From Aeromonas finlandensis (lineage in GTDB: Bacteria; Pseudomonadota; Gammaproteobacteria; Enterobacterales; Aeromonadaceae): DNA of 64,000 nucleotides. This document shows, piece by piece, positions 17,343 to 26,150 of this stretch (its first letter is position 1; each line of letters starts with the position of its first letter). The position numbers and the translations under genes were made by a program. The DNA is taken from assembly GCF_000764645.1 (NCBI RefSeq), contig NZ_JRGK01000061.1, forward strand, positions 19,211 to 83,210. Reading direction: 5' to 3'. The notes below the pieces were generated by a model. The model made no database searches, was not told the DNA's origin, and worked only from the letters and a program-made list of their open reading frames with translations.

Positions 17343-19187
17343 TTACGCGGCTGACACTGGTCGGTAATGGTTAACGATCCACGCCTCGAAATCGGCCAGC
17401 ATACGCCCCTCCGACTCACTGTTGTCGGCGATAAGCTCGGAGCCGTGTACCACCCGGATATGGGCATCGAGCGGGCTTCCCTCACCCGCCACGGGGCGCT
17501 GCTGCGCGGCGGCCATGCAGGCTTGCGCCTGTTGCCACGCCTCAGCGGCGCTCAGGTTGCACGCCTCGGCCAGCGGCACTGCGCTGAATCCCTCGCCAGT
17601 GAGACTACGCAGGGTCTCATCATGAGTCATGCCATTGCCCGGCCCCCAGTAGTGGGCAGCCAGATCCGGCCCGATGCGCGGGTTGTCGGTGAGGTAGCCA
17701 TCACGTTTGAGGAAATAGGCGCGGGTCTGCTCCACCGCCATCAGCGCCAGCAGGTAGCCATGATAGGCGCAGGCGGACTCCTGATTAAGGAGGTGCGGAA
17801 TAGCCAGCAGCGGACGCGGGCTCTCCACTCCGACAATCTTGCGCTCCCACTGGCGAGCCTGCGCCAGCACGGCATCCGGGGTGCGTTTGGCCTCATCCAT
17901 GGCGTAGAGATCCCGCTCGAAGTAGGCCACCAGCGCGATCTGACGCTCGTTGAAGGCGCGAAACGGCTGGCGTGCGGTGATCATCGCCTTGATGAGCGCA
18001 TCGGGGATCGCCTCTCCCGCCGCGTTTCTGGCGTAGCGCTTGAGCCAGTCGGCATCGTCCAGCAGGCTGTCGCAGAACATCGACTGGGTCTCGGCATAGG
18101 CCATGGAGGTGGGCGGAAACTCCTGTGAGAAGCAGGGGGCGTTGCCGGTGACATTGGCAAAGTGCGCGGCGTGGCCCCCCTCGTGGAACAGGGTGTTGAG
18201 ACCGTTCCAGCCGCTGCCCACCTGCGCCGGATCGGCCAGGCTGGTGAAATTGACCACCGCAGGCACCCACTCCCCTTTCTGGAAGAAGCTCGGTACCGGG
18301 CCGTGGCAAAAGCCGTTCTCGTATTTCCCCTCCCGGGTCAGCAAGTCCAGGGTGAGGGTCGCGCCGCGATACTGGATGCCGAGACGACGGAAACTCTCGA
18401 CCCAATCTCTCAGTGCCCGCGAGAAGGGCACGTAAGGATCGAGCTGGCGGGTTACATCGCCGCTCACGCTGTAACGCAGGTTGTGGGGCAGCAAGGCCGC
18501 CTCCCCCTTGGCGGCTTTGAGCTCGGCGAGGCTCTGCTGCAGCCGCGCGTCGGTGCGGGCAATAAAATCGTCGAGGATGGCGAACAGCTGCTCCGGGCTC
18601 ATCTGCTCGTTCTTGCGCACCTTGTAGTCGAAGTAGTCGCGATAGCCCATGGCACGGGCAAAGCGGTTGCGGATCGCCACCACCTCGAGAAAACCGTTGC
18701 CGACCACCCACTGCTCCAGGGAGTGGAACATGGCGAGCGCGCTCTGGCGCACCGCCTCGTTCGGGCTGGCGGCAAGCGAGGTGCTGGCGGCGGGCAAGCT
18801 GCCTGCCACCTGCTGACCCTGCTCATCCAGCAGGGTCAGCTTCAGCCCTTTGCGGCGAGCGAACAGATCCGCTTCGGCGGCCACCAGCTCATCCATCAGA
18901 GCGGCGGCAGCCGGATCTTCGATGACGTTGCACTCGAAGAAGGCGATCCAGCCTTGCAGACCGCGTTTGAGATCATCCTCTTCAGCCTGCGCCAGCATCT
19001 CCCGCAACGCGGGCAGACGGGCCGGATTGGCACAAAAGGCCTTGTAGGCCTGCTCGGCCGCAGTAAAGCCGGCCTGATCGTCGCTGGTGCCCATGTAGGT
19101 GGACCAGAAGAGGTCCTCCTTGTGCCTGTGTACCTGCAGGTAGTCGGCGTTGAGCTGGTTGAAGTAATTCCTGGCAATGGAACTCAT
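17343..19187 (-). CDS. M3-family zinc metallopeptidase (oligopeptidase F-like)
   Basis: A 614-residue protein without signal peptide. The zinc site is HEGGH at residues 335-339, with a downstream glutamate in the helix MAYAETQSMF. The size and layout (helical N-terminal region, zinc helix in the middle, long helical C-terminal region) are those of the M3 oligopeptidase family, which cleaves short peptides in the cytoplasm. Closest in character to PepF-like members and not to Dcp or PrlC. Monocistronic, with its own terminator. Confidence 0.88.
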   Translation of the reverse strand: MSSIARNYFNQLNADYLQVHRHKEDLFWSTYMGTSDDQAGFTAAEQAYKAFCANPARLPALREMLAQAEEDDLKRGLQGWIAFFECNVIEDPAAAALMDELVAAEADLFARRKGLKLTLLDEQGQQVAGSLPAASTSLAASPNEAVRQSALAMFHSLEQWVVGNGFLEVVAIRNRFARAMGYRDYFDYKVRKNEQMSPEQLFAILDDFIARTDARLQQSLAELKAAKGEAALLPHNLRYSVSGDVTRQLDPYVPFSRALRDWVESFRRLGIQYRGATLTLDLLTREGKYENGFCHGPVPSFFQKGEWVPAVVNFTSLADPAQVGSGWNGLNTLFHEGGHAAHFANVTGNAPCFSQEFPPTSMAYAETQSMFCDSLLDDADWLKRYARNAAGEAIPDALIKAMITARQPFRAFNERQIALVAYFERDLYAMDEAKRTPDAVLAQARQWERKIVGVESPRPLLAIPHLLNQESACAYHGYLLALMAVEQTRAYFLKRDGYLTDNPRIGPDLAAHYWGPGNGMTHDETLRSLTGEGFSAVPLAEACNLSAAEAWQQAQACMAAAQQRPVAGEGSPLDAHIRVVHGSELIADNSESEGRMLADFEAWIVNHYRPVSAA

Positions 19188-19464
19188 AAATTCCCTCTTG
19201 TTATGGGGTTACCCGTACCCGGGCCCCCTCCTTTTTTTGATGAAATGCCAAACCATTCACACTCTTTGGCAAAAATTGCGCAGGGATGCGCCTGAATACG
19301 CTACCACAAAGTGGGTGGTTGCTGTCTGCTGACTATACTGATGTTAAAACGCTCATTTAAGAACCGGTGGCAACTTGCTGAAAGTAAATGAGATGTTAAT
19401 TCGTACACACAGGCTGCTGCTGTAACGAGCCATACAAAATCAACAGGGAAATGAGGGTTTAGTC

Positions 19465-21147
19465 ATGTTCAAGCTCGGTGATATCACCGTGAGCCGCAAA
19501 TTGCTTTTGCTGCTCACGCTGGCGTTTGTCGGTTTTGTCGCATTGCTGCTTATCTCGGCCAACGCGCTCCAGCGAAACCTGATGAGTGAACGGGAAGCGC
19601 GACTCAGTGCGGTATTGAGTCAGGCCATGAGCCAGATCCAGTTTCTGGCCAGCACATTGCCAGCAGATCAGGCCCAGCTGGAGGCGCGCAAGCTGCTGAC
19701 CCATATGCGCTTTGATGGCAACAACTACCTGTTTGTCATCGACGAGAGCCGCAAGATGCTGGTTCACCCCATCCGCCCCGAACTGGTCGGCCAGACAATG
19801 GGGGAAGGTGGCGCCGCCACCGCAGGGCAGTTCTGGTTCCAGATGGTGGATATTGCCAAAGGGGGCAAACAGGGCACCCTGCAATATATCTGGACCGGTC
19901 CGTCGGGTGAAACCGCTGACAAGCTCTCCATGGTCTCCGGCTATCAGCCGTGGGGCTGGATCCTCGGCTCCGGCATGCTGCTGCAGGACATTCATCAGAC
20001 TATCTGGTCGCAATACCTGAAGATGGGCACCGCCACCGGTATTGTCATCCTGTTGATGGGGCTGCTGGGCTGGCGCATCACCCACTCCATCGTCTCCCCC
20101 CTCAACCAGATCAACCATGCCATGCAGCGGGTTGCCAAGGGGGATCTGGTGGTCAGCATCCCGGTGCAGGGCAAGGATGAGCTGGGCATGGTCGCCCGCT
20201 GCACCAACCAGAGTCTCGACGCCATCCGTCACGCCCTGCTGGAGGCCAGTCAGGGGGCCCGCAACGTGGCGGATGCCGCCCTGCGCATCGCCGCCTCTGC
20301 CGAGCAGACCAATCAGGCGGTCACCAGCCAGCGGGATCAGCTGGCCCAGCTCGCCACCGCCATGAACGAGATGAGCGCCACCATCTCCGATGTGGCCGGG
20401 CATGCCGAAAATACCGCGCGGGATACCCAAGAAGCGACCGGTGAGGCTGGGCTCGGCAATCGGGATGTCCATGCCAGCGTGCATGGCATCAAGGCGCTGG
20501 CTACCGAGGTGGAGCAAGCCACCTATCAGGTCAACCAGCTTAAGGAGGGGGTGATGCAGATCAGCGAGGTGACCGCCGTTATCAGCTCCATCTCGGATCA
20601 GACCAACCTGCTGGCCCTCAACGCCGCCATCGAAGCGGCCCGGGCCGGCGAGCAGGGCCGTGGCTTTGCCGTGGTGGCCGACGAGGTGCGCCAGCTGGCC
20701 AGCCGTACTCGCCAATCCACCGAAGAGATCCAGAGCACCATCGCCCAACTGCAGCAACGGGCCGTCACCGCCGCCAACGCCATGGATACCAGCCGCAAAC
20801 TGGCAGAGAGCAGCGTCAACCAGTCCCAGCAAGCTGGGCAGGATCTCACCCTGATCGTCAACCATATCCAGCATGTGAGCGACATGGCGACCCAGATCGC
20901 TACCGCCGCCGAGCAGCAGAGCATGGTGGCCGAGGATATGAACCGCAACGTCAGCGGCATCAACGACTCGGCGCTGGAGATGTCCCAGTCCGCCTCGCAA
21001 CTGGCACAGGAGAGCGAGCTGCTGGCCGGTCTCTCCCGCAGCCTGGATGAGCGGCTTGCGGTGTTCAAACTGAGCAAGGAGTCCGTCGCGGCTCCGATGA
21101 TGGCGCCCGTATCTCGCCCCTCCGGCGAGCCGCGCGCCCGTCATTGA
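19465..21147 (+). CDS. Methyl-accepting chemotaxis protein with a single Cache sensor domain
   Basis: 560 residues: membrane helix 1 (about 12-31), periplasmic sCache-type sensor (about 35-185, with [12 protein letters not shown] and [11 protein letters not shown]), helix 2 (about 190-208), HAMP, then a cytoplasmic signalling coiled coil with the hairpin tip [20 protein letters not shown]. Such receptors control CheA and flagellar rotation in response to small ligands; sCache domains often sense carboxylates, but the ligand here is unknown. It has no chemotaxis genes next to it and ends in its own terminator. No clear sigma-28 promoter was found upstream. Confidence 0.93.
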   Translation: MFKLGDITVSRKLLLLLTLAFVGFVALLLISANALQRNLMSEREARLSAVLSQAMSQIQFLASTLPADQAQLEARKLLTHMRFDGNNYLFVIDESRKMLVHPIRPELVGQTMGEGGAATAGQFWFQMVDIAKGGKQGTLQYIWTGPSGETADKLSMVSGYQPWGWILGSGMLLQDIHQTIWSQYLKMGTATGIVILLMGLLGWRITHSIVSPLNQINHAMQRVAKGDLVVSIPVQGKDELGMVARCTNQSLDAIRHALLEASQGARNVADAALRIAASAEQTNQAVTSQRDQLAQLATAMNEMSATISDVAGHAENTARDTQEATGEAGLGNRDVHASVHGIKALATEVEQATYQVNQLKEGVMQISEVTAVISSISDQTNLLALNAAIEAARAGEQGRGFAVVADEVRQLASRTRQSTEEIQSTIAQLQQRAVTAANAMDTSRKLAESSVNQSQQAGQDLTLIVNHIQHVSDMATQIATAAEQQSMVAEDMNRNVSGINDSALEMSQSASQLAQESELLAGLSRSLDERLAVFKLSKESVAAPMMAPVSRPSGEPRARH

Positions 21148-21178
21148 TGGCGTCACCCCGTGTCGACTTGTCACCCGA

Positions 21179-21206
21179 CCTGCCAGCCCAGCTGGCAGGT
21201 TTTTTT
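21179..21206 (+). terminator. Terminator of the chemoreceptor gene
   Basis: Stem CCTGCCAG/CTGGCAGG followed by seven T, 32 bases after the stop codon. Confidence 0.92.
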
Positions 21207-21420
21207 GCGCCAGCAACACGCAATCAGCATACACCTTATCGGCATATCCAACAGCATCTGACGCCATTCTAAAACAAGATAACAACTTAAAAAACAGTCA
21301 GTTAGGATGATTTATGCGCCATTGAACGGTGCATTTAAACATTTAACTTCAAATAATCAATCAATGCAGTGCACAATGCTGATGGCCGAACATTTGGCCC
21401 ATCACTAACTATCTAGTCAT

Positions 21421-21497
21421 TTGGCAAACTGACCGAAAGGTCGGGACGCAAAGCCTCCGGTCTACAGACGTTTTGTCCAGGATAGCGGGGTTGCCAC
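21421..21497 (+). ncRNA. Cyclic-di-GMP-I (GEMM) riboswitch upstream of gbpA
   Basis: The core features of the class are all present: GGCAAAC (21423-21429) paired with GTTGCC (21490-21495), a GAAA-capped hairpin (GACC/GGTC), the ligand-binding stretch GACGCAAAGCCTCCGG, and the 3' strand GGATAGCGGGG. This closely matches the Vibrio cholerae riboswitches, one of which also precedes gbpA. Two small hairpins (CACAC/GTGTG and GGGG/CCCC, 21494-21526) lie between it and the ribosome site and may be the expression platform; without a U tract, translational control seems likelier than termination. The AT-rich 21207-21420 presumably holds the promoter. Confidence 0.93.
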
Positions 21498-21563
21498 ACG
21501 CAAGTGTGCATCGGGGAACTCCCCGGCCAACTGACTGCCCACATCTGTCGAACAGAGGAATGT

Positions 21564-22988
21564 ATGGCAGCAAAAATCCAACTCAATCACATCGCTGCAA
21601 TTCTGGCCCTGCTGGCCAGCGGCAGCGCCCTGGCTCACGGCTATATCAGCAAGCCAGAGAGCCGCAACTATCTGTGCAACACCGGCGGCAACAGTCAGTG
21701 TGGCGGTGTGCAGTGGGAGCCCCAGAGCGTGGAAGGCCCCTCCGGCTTCCCGCAAACCGGCCCGCAGGATGGTCAAATCGCCTCGGCGGGCAGCCCGCGC
21801 TGGAGCGAGCTGAACATCCAGACCAGCGACCGCTGGACCAAGCGTGAAGTACAGCCCGGCCCCTTCGCCATCAGCTGGACCTTCACCGCCAACCACGTCA
21901 CCCGCAACTGGCGCTACTACCTCACCAAGCAGGATTGGAACCCCAACCAGCCGCTCACCCGTGCCTCGTTCGACCTGACCCCCTTCTGCGTCATCGACGG
22001 CAACATGGTGCAGCCGCCCAAGCAGGTCACCCACAACTGTACCCTGCCGGAGCGCACCGGTTATCAAGTGATCCTCGGCGTGTGGGAAGTGGGCGACACC
22101 AGCAACAGCTTCTACAACATCATCGATGCCAAGTTCAAAGATGGCAGCCAGCCGCCGCTGGCGTGGAGCCAGGCAGGCACCATCTACCCCTCCATCGACC
22201 TCGCGGCAGGTGACAAGGCAATGACCCGGGTATTCGATGCCAACGGCGAGCGCCCCGAGCTGCAGACCGTGCTGACCATCACCACCGCCGAGCAAGGCCA
22301 GAAGAACAGCTGGGCCCACGCCCTCGCCAGCAAGATCAACGCCGAACAGAGCCAGATCCGCGCCGGTCAGCAAGGAGCCGATGGCCAGTTCAATCCGGTC
22401 TATGGCATGAACCCCGTCTATCTGAAGCGCGGTAGCAAGCTGGAGCGGGTCGAGATTGACCTGCAACAGCTGCAGCCGCCGGTGGTGGACAGCATCAGCG
22501 TCAGCGGCCTGGCCAGCGACTATGTGCTGGACAACGGCAAGGCAACCCTCGATTTCACCGTCACCGCACAGGGCGATCTGGCCGTCACCAACACCCTCTA
22601 TGACCATGGCGGCGTCGCCAAGGGTGAAAGCAGTGCCGACATCAAGGACAGCAGCCACACCTTCACCATGGCGCTGGAAGGGCTCAAGGCAGGTCACCAC
22701 CAGCTGGTGATCAAGGCCACCCCGAAAGCGGGCGGCGAGACCATCCAGCAGACCATGGATCTGATGTTCAAGGAGGCGAGCAGTGGCGGCGACTACCAGT
22801 TTGTCTTCCCGAATTCGCTCAAATCCTATGCCGCTGGCACCAAGGTGCAGCAACCCAAGAATGGCAAGGTCTATCAGTGCAAGCCCTTCCCCTACAGCGG
22901 TTACTGCCAGCAGTGGACCACCACCGCCCCCCAGTACGAGCCGGGCATCGGCTCCCACTGGCAGATGGCGTGGGATGAAGTGCACTAA
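21564..22988 (+). CDS. gbpA: N-acetylglucosamine-binding protein A, a chitin-active LPMO
   Basis: 474 residues from the ATG at 21564, preceded by AGAGGA. The signal peptide ends at ALA24, leaving His25 as the mature N-terminus; with His111 (TANHVTRNW) it makes the copper brace of family AA10 lytic polysaccharide monooxygenases. The AA10 domain spans about 25-210, followed by the GbpA domain 2 (about 210-310), a third beta domain, and a C-terminal chitin-binding module (KVYQCKPFPYSGYCQQW). Secreted GbpA helps bacteria bind chitin and mucin and breaks crystalline chitin. The length matches V. cholerae GbpA. Controlled by the c-di-GMP riboswitch upstream. Confidence 0.95.
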   Translation: MAAKIQLNHIAAILALLASGSALAHGYISKPESRNYLCNTGGNSQCGGVQWEPQSVEGPSGFPQTGPQDGQIASAGSPRWSELNIQTSDRWTKREVQPGPFAISWTFTANHVTRNWRYYLTKQDWNPNQPLTRASFDLTPFCVIDGNMVQPPKQVTHNCTLPERTGYQVILGVWEVGDTSNSFYNIIDAKFKDGSQPPLAWSQAGTIYPSIDLAAGDKAMTRVFDANGERPELQTVLTITTAEQGQKNSWAHALASKINAEQSQIRAGQQGADGQFNPVYGMNPVYLKRGSKLERVEIDLQQLQPPVVDSISVSGLASDYVLDNGKATLDFTVTAQGDLAVTNTLYDHGGVAKGESSADIKDSSHTFTMALEGLKAGHHQLVIKATPKAGGETIQQTMDLMFKEASSGGDYQFVFPNSLKSYAAGTKVQQPKNGKVYQCKPFPYSGYCQQWTTTAPQYEPGIGSHWQMAWDEVH

Positions 22989-23004
22989 CCCACGCTTGTG
23001 CACA

Positions 23005-23038
23005 TAAAAAAGGGCGTCCTCTCTAGCAGGGGACGCCC
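23005..23038 (-). terminator. Terminator of the amino-acid ABC transporter operon
   Basis: Stem GGGCGTCC (23012-23019) with GGACGCCC (23031-23038). The run of A at 23006-23011 makes a U tract on the minus strand, so it serves the operon ending at 23139. It may also help end gbpA transcripts. Confidence 0.75.
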
Positions 23039-23138
23039 GGAAAAATCAAACCTTGCGGTTTGCATACCAACGGAACCAAGACCTCACTCTTCACTTACTT
23101 CACACACTCAACACACTCTTCAAAACAGGGTTTGTCCA

Positions 23139-23975
23139 TTAACCCTGCCATTTTCCTCCTTCGACAATCACATCATTCGGATCGGTATCAGGGCTCAGCT
23201 TGTCACGCACATACTGGTCATAGAGCTTGAGCAGGTACTTCTCCTCACCCAGCTTGGCGAGACGGTCATTGACCCAGTCACGCAGCTCGATATTGCCCTT
23301 CTTCACCGCCGGGGCGATGGGGTCTTCCGAGCCCAGTTTTTCGGGCAATACCCGATAGCCCGGGTTCTCCTTGGCCCAGCTGAACAGCACCAGATTGTCC
23401 TGGGCGTAGGCATCGCCGCGTCCCTGCGCCAGCGCTTGCAAGGATTCGGTATTCTTCTCGAACTTGAGCACCTTCCACTCCGGATGATTGCGGGTCAGCC
23501 AGATGTCGGCCGTGGTGCCCGTGGTGACGATCAGGGTCTTGCTGGCCAGATCATCCAGTTTCTTGGCCGCGCTCCCTTCCGGCACCAGCACCTGTACCGC
23601 CACTCGCAGGTTCGGGTTGGTGAAATCCACCACCTCGCGCCGCTCCGGGGTCACCGTCATATTGGCGAGGATCAGATCCACCTTGTCGCTCTGCAGGAAG
23701 GGGATGCGACTGGCTGGCTCCACCGCCACGAACTCGATCTTGTTCTCGTCCCCCAGCAGATCCCTGGCGAGGCGGCGACCCAGATCCGTGTCAAAACCGA
23801 CGTAGTTGCCCTTCTCGTCCACGTAGCCAAACGGCGGTTTGTCGGTGAAGACGCCGACGATGAGCTTGTCCCGCGCCTTGATCTTGTCGAGGGAACCGTC
23901 CGCCGCATGGGCAGCGCCGCTGGCGATACCCAGTCCCAATAAGGCACTAAGCAGAACCGAGGTGATTTTTTTCAT
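23139..23975 (-). CDS. Amino-acid ABC transporter, periplasmic binding protein
   Basis: 278 residues with a signal peptide ending GAAHA. It is a class-3 solute-binding protein: KLIVGVFTDKPPFGYVDEKGNYVGFDTDLGRRLA opens lobe 1 and LILANMTVTPERREVVDFTNP is the typical ligand-contact loop. Overall it resembles polar amino acid binders of the PEB1/CjaA type, which take aspartate, glutamate or cysteine. The ligand cannot be settled; the neighbouring threonine-synthase-like enzyme and sulfur genes hint at an amino acid of those pathways. Its start overlaps the ATPase gene by four bases. Confidence 0.88.
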   Translation of the reverse strand: MKKITSVLLSALLGLGIASGAAHAADGSLDKIKARDKLIVGVFTDKPPFGYVDEKGNYVGFDTDLGRRLARDLLGDENKIEFVAVEPASRIPFLQSDKVDLILANMTVTPERREVVDFTNPNLRVAVQVLVPEGSAAKKLDDLASKTLIVTTGTTADIWLTRNHPEWKVLKFEKNTESLQALAQGRGDAYAQDNLVLFSWAKENPGYRVLPEKLGSEDPIAPAVKKGNIELRDWVNDRLAKLGEEKYLLKLYDQYVRDKLSPDTDPNDVIVEGGKWQG

Positions 23976-24733
23976 GCTGACTCCTTTCGTTTGATGACAT
24001 TTGTATAAGAAAACTTGGCGAGGAACTGGCGCGCACGCGGGCTCCCGGGATTGTCGAAAAATTGGTGGGGGGCGGCCTGCTCCAGAATGTGGCCGCCATC
24101 CATGAAGACGATGCGATCCGCCACCGCCCGGGCGAAGGCCAGCTCGTGGGTGACGATGAGCAGGGTCATGCCGCTGCCAGTGAGATCGCGGATCACCTCC
24201 AGCACCTCCTGCACCATCTCGGGGTCGAGGGCGGCGGTTACTTCGTCAAACAGCATCACCTGGGGGTTCATGCACAGCGCCCGCACGATGGCGATGCGCT
24301 GCTGCTGACCACCGGAGAGCTGGCGCGGATAGTCGTGGCGGCGCTCCCAAAGACCGATACGGGTCAGCAACTGCTCGGCTTGCCGCAGCGCCTCTGCCTG
24401 CTCCCTCTTTTGCACCTGCAGGGGGCCAAGCAGCACATTTTCCAGCACCGTCAGGTTGGGGAAGAGGTGATAGCTCTGGAACACCATGCCGATCCGCTGG
24501 CGTACCCGTTGCCAGTCGGTGGCGTCATCCAGCAACACACCATCGAAGCGGATCTCGCCCCCCTGAATGGGTTCGAGCCCGTTGAGAGTGCGCAGCAAGG
24601 TGCTCTTGCCACAACCACTTGGCCCCAGAATGACGATCACCTCCCCGGCGCGCACGCTGAGGCTGATCCGATCCAGCACCCGATTCGGGCCGAACTGTTT
24701 ACTGACAGAACCGAGTTCAAGCAGAGGTGTCAT
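23972..24733 (-). CDS. Amino-acid ABC transporter, ATP-binding protein
   Basis: 253 residues with Walker A GPSGCGKST (about 37-45), the signature LSGGQQQR and Walker B VMLFDEVTAALDPE. This is the GlnQ/ArtP type of ATPase used by polar amino acid importers, acting as a dimer on the cytoplasmic face. Its start overlaps the permease gene upstream by four bases (ATGA) and its end overlaps the binding-protein gene, so the four transporter genes are translated as a coupled unit. Confidence 0.92.
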   Translation of the reverse strand: MTPLLELGSVSKQFGPNRVLDRISLSVRAGEVIVILGPSGCGKSTLLRTLNGLEPIQGGEIRFDGVLLDDATDWQRVRQRIGMVFQSYHLFPNLTVLENVLLGPLQVQKREQAEALRQAEQLLTRIGLWERRHDYPRQLSGGQQQRIAIVRALCMNPQVMLFDEVTAALDPEMVQEVLEVIRDLTGSGMTLLIVTHELAFARAVADRIVFMDGGHILEQAAPHQFFDNPGSPRARQFLAKFSYTNVIKRKESA

Positions 24734-25392
24734 ACCGCATTACCCCATTGTTGCTCCAGCCGGCGCGCGGCGAGCGAGAGCGGATAGCAGACCAGAAAAA
24801 AGAACAGAAACAGCAGACCGTAAATGAGCAGCGAGCCATAGGTGCGCTCGATGATCTGCTGGCCCACCTTGATCACTTCCACCACCCCGATCAGCACCGC
24901 CAGCGAACTGGTCTTGATGATGCGGGTGTAGATGTTGATGGTCGGCGGCGTCAGCCGCTGCAACGCCTGCGGCAGCAACACATGGCGATAGAGCTGCCAG
25001 GTCGAGAGCCCGAGCGCCAGCCCGGCCTCCTGCTGACCGCGGGCGAGGGACTTGAGGCCACCGCGCACCACCTCTCCCACCTCGCTGGCGCCCCAGAGGG
25101 CGAGCACCAGCACAGCGCACCAGAAGGCCGGCATATCGAGGCCGAAAAAGATCGGCAACCCGAAGAAAAAGAGATAGAGCCACACCAGCACCGGCACCAC
25201 CCGAAACAGCTCGAGATAAAGCCGCAGCAGCCCCCGAACCAACCGACCGCCCTGTTGTGCCAACACGCCGTAAGCGACACCGCCGAGGGTGGCAAACAGG
25301 ATGGCCAGCAGCGAGATGGCAAGGGTCTGGCCTGCGCCCACCGCCAGCAGTGGCAGTGCCTGCGTTAACTGCTCAGAGATCGAACTGGCCAT
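24730..25392 (-). CDS. Amino-acid ABC transporter, permease 2
   Basis: 220 residues, five or so membrane helices, with the HisM/GlnP-type EAA loop (GSLARGQQEAGLALG-like, giving the coupling helix). It pairs with the permease encoded upstream to make a heteromeric channel. The ATG at 25392 follows AGGAGGGCTCAAA. The region around this start is repeated 110 bases upstream at 25504, where a similar ribosome site and MVSSVTESL-like start occur. Confidence 0.9.
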   Translation of the reverse strand: MASSISEQLTQALPLLAVGAGQTLAISLLAILFATLGGVAYGVLAQQGGRLVRGLLRLYLELFRVVPVLVWLYLFFFGLPIFFGLDMPAFWCAVLVLALWGASEVGEVVRGGLKSLARGQQEAGLALGLSTWQLYRHVLLPQALQRLTPPTINIYTRIIKTSSLAVLIGVVEVIKVGQQIIERTYGSLLIYGLLFLFFFLVCYPLSLAARRLEQQWGNAV

Positions 25393-25504
25393 TTTGAGCC
25401 CTCCTTTCCTGCGCCTCGCTGGCGAGTGACTGCGGCAGCAGGAAGATAAGTGCCCACATCGGGATCCTCGCCTGCATCAGCGATTCAGTGACCGAACTGA
25501 CCAT
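25373..25504 (-). CDS. Possible 43-residue small ORF between the two permease genes
   Basis: The ATG at 25504 has the best ribosome site of the operon, AGGAGG seven bases upstream. It opens inside the 3' end of permease 1 and closes inside the 5' end of permease 2, so it spans the 92-base gap. Its first residues MVSSVTESL mirror MASSISEQL of permease 2, and the DNA around both starts is alike, which suggests a local duplication of the translation start. The rest has a short hydrophobic stretch (MWALIFLLP). It could couple translation across the gap, make a small protein, or be a relic. Confidence 0.45.
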   Translation of the reverse strand: MVSSVTESLMQARIPMWALIFLLPQSLASEAQERRAQNGQFDL

Positions 25505-26150
25505 GTTGCAGCCTCCTTTCAACGACGCGCAGAGCGAGGGAGAGCGGCAGAAAGATCAGCACGCACATCAATGTCAGTACCGCCAGCATCTCGTAGGTCT
25601 TGTAGTAGAGGGCGATGTAATTCTTGGTGGTGTAGAGCAGCTCTGGCACCGCCACGGCAGAAGCCACCGTCGTCTCTTTGAGCAGGAAGATGAAGTTGGC
25701 AAACAGCGCGGGCAGAGTGGCGAGCCAGGCTTGGGGCAACTGCACGTGGCGCAGCAGTTGCCAGCGAGAAAGCCCAATAGCCCGGCCAGCCTCAAGCTGA
25801 CTGGCGGGCACCGCCTCAATGCCTGCACGCAGCGCCTCGGTCAGATAACCACCGCCGAGGAAGGTCATGGCGATCACCGCGGTGGTAAACCCGGAGAGCG
25901 ACAAACCGAGCGCAGGCAGCCCGAAATAGAGGAAGAAGAGCTGGATCAGCAGCGGCGTGTTGCGGGCCAGCTCGACATACCCGCGGATCAGCGCGCTGAG
26001 CGGCCGCTTGTGCAGGCTCAACAGGGCGACGTTGAGCAGGGCGACCGCCAGCGAAGTGAGGATCACTATGGTTCCCAGCTGCAGGGTGACCCAGACCGCC
26101 TTGCCGAAGGCGGGCAGCGTCGTGAGGATAAAGGGCAGATCCAGATTCAT
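25485..26150 (-). CDS. Amino-acid ABC transporter, permease 1
   Basis: 221-residue HisM-like inner-membrane protein with about five helices and the conserved EAA region (LEAGRAIGLSRWQLLRHVQLP). TPLLIQLFFLYFGLP near residue 70 is a hallmark of polar amino acid permeases. Its start overlaps the end of the threonine-synthase-like gene by four bases, tying the enzyme and transporter into one operon. Confidence 0.92.
   Translation of the reverse strand: MNLDLPFILTTLPAFGKAVWVTLQLGTIVILTSLAVALLNVALLSLHKRPLSALIRGYVELARNTPLLIQLFFLYFGLPALGLSLSGFTTAVIAMTFLGGGYLTEALRAGIEAVPASQLEAGRAIGLSRWQLLRHVQLPQAWLATLPALFANFIFLLKETTVASAVAVPELLYTTKNYIALYYKTYEMLAVLTLMCVLIFLPLSLALRVVERRLQHGQFGH

Noticed and set aside
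19330..19464. Sigma-54 or sigma-28 promoter before the chemoreceptor
   Set aside because: TGGCAACTTGCT has the wrong spacing for sigma-54, and no TAAA-N15-GCCGATAA match was found.
19459..21285. A 608-codon open frame opposite the chemoreceptor gene
   Set aside because: It is a shadow frame caused by high GC at codon position 3; the receptor on the plus strand has clear domains and a terminator.
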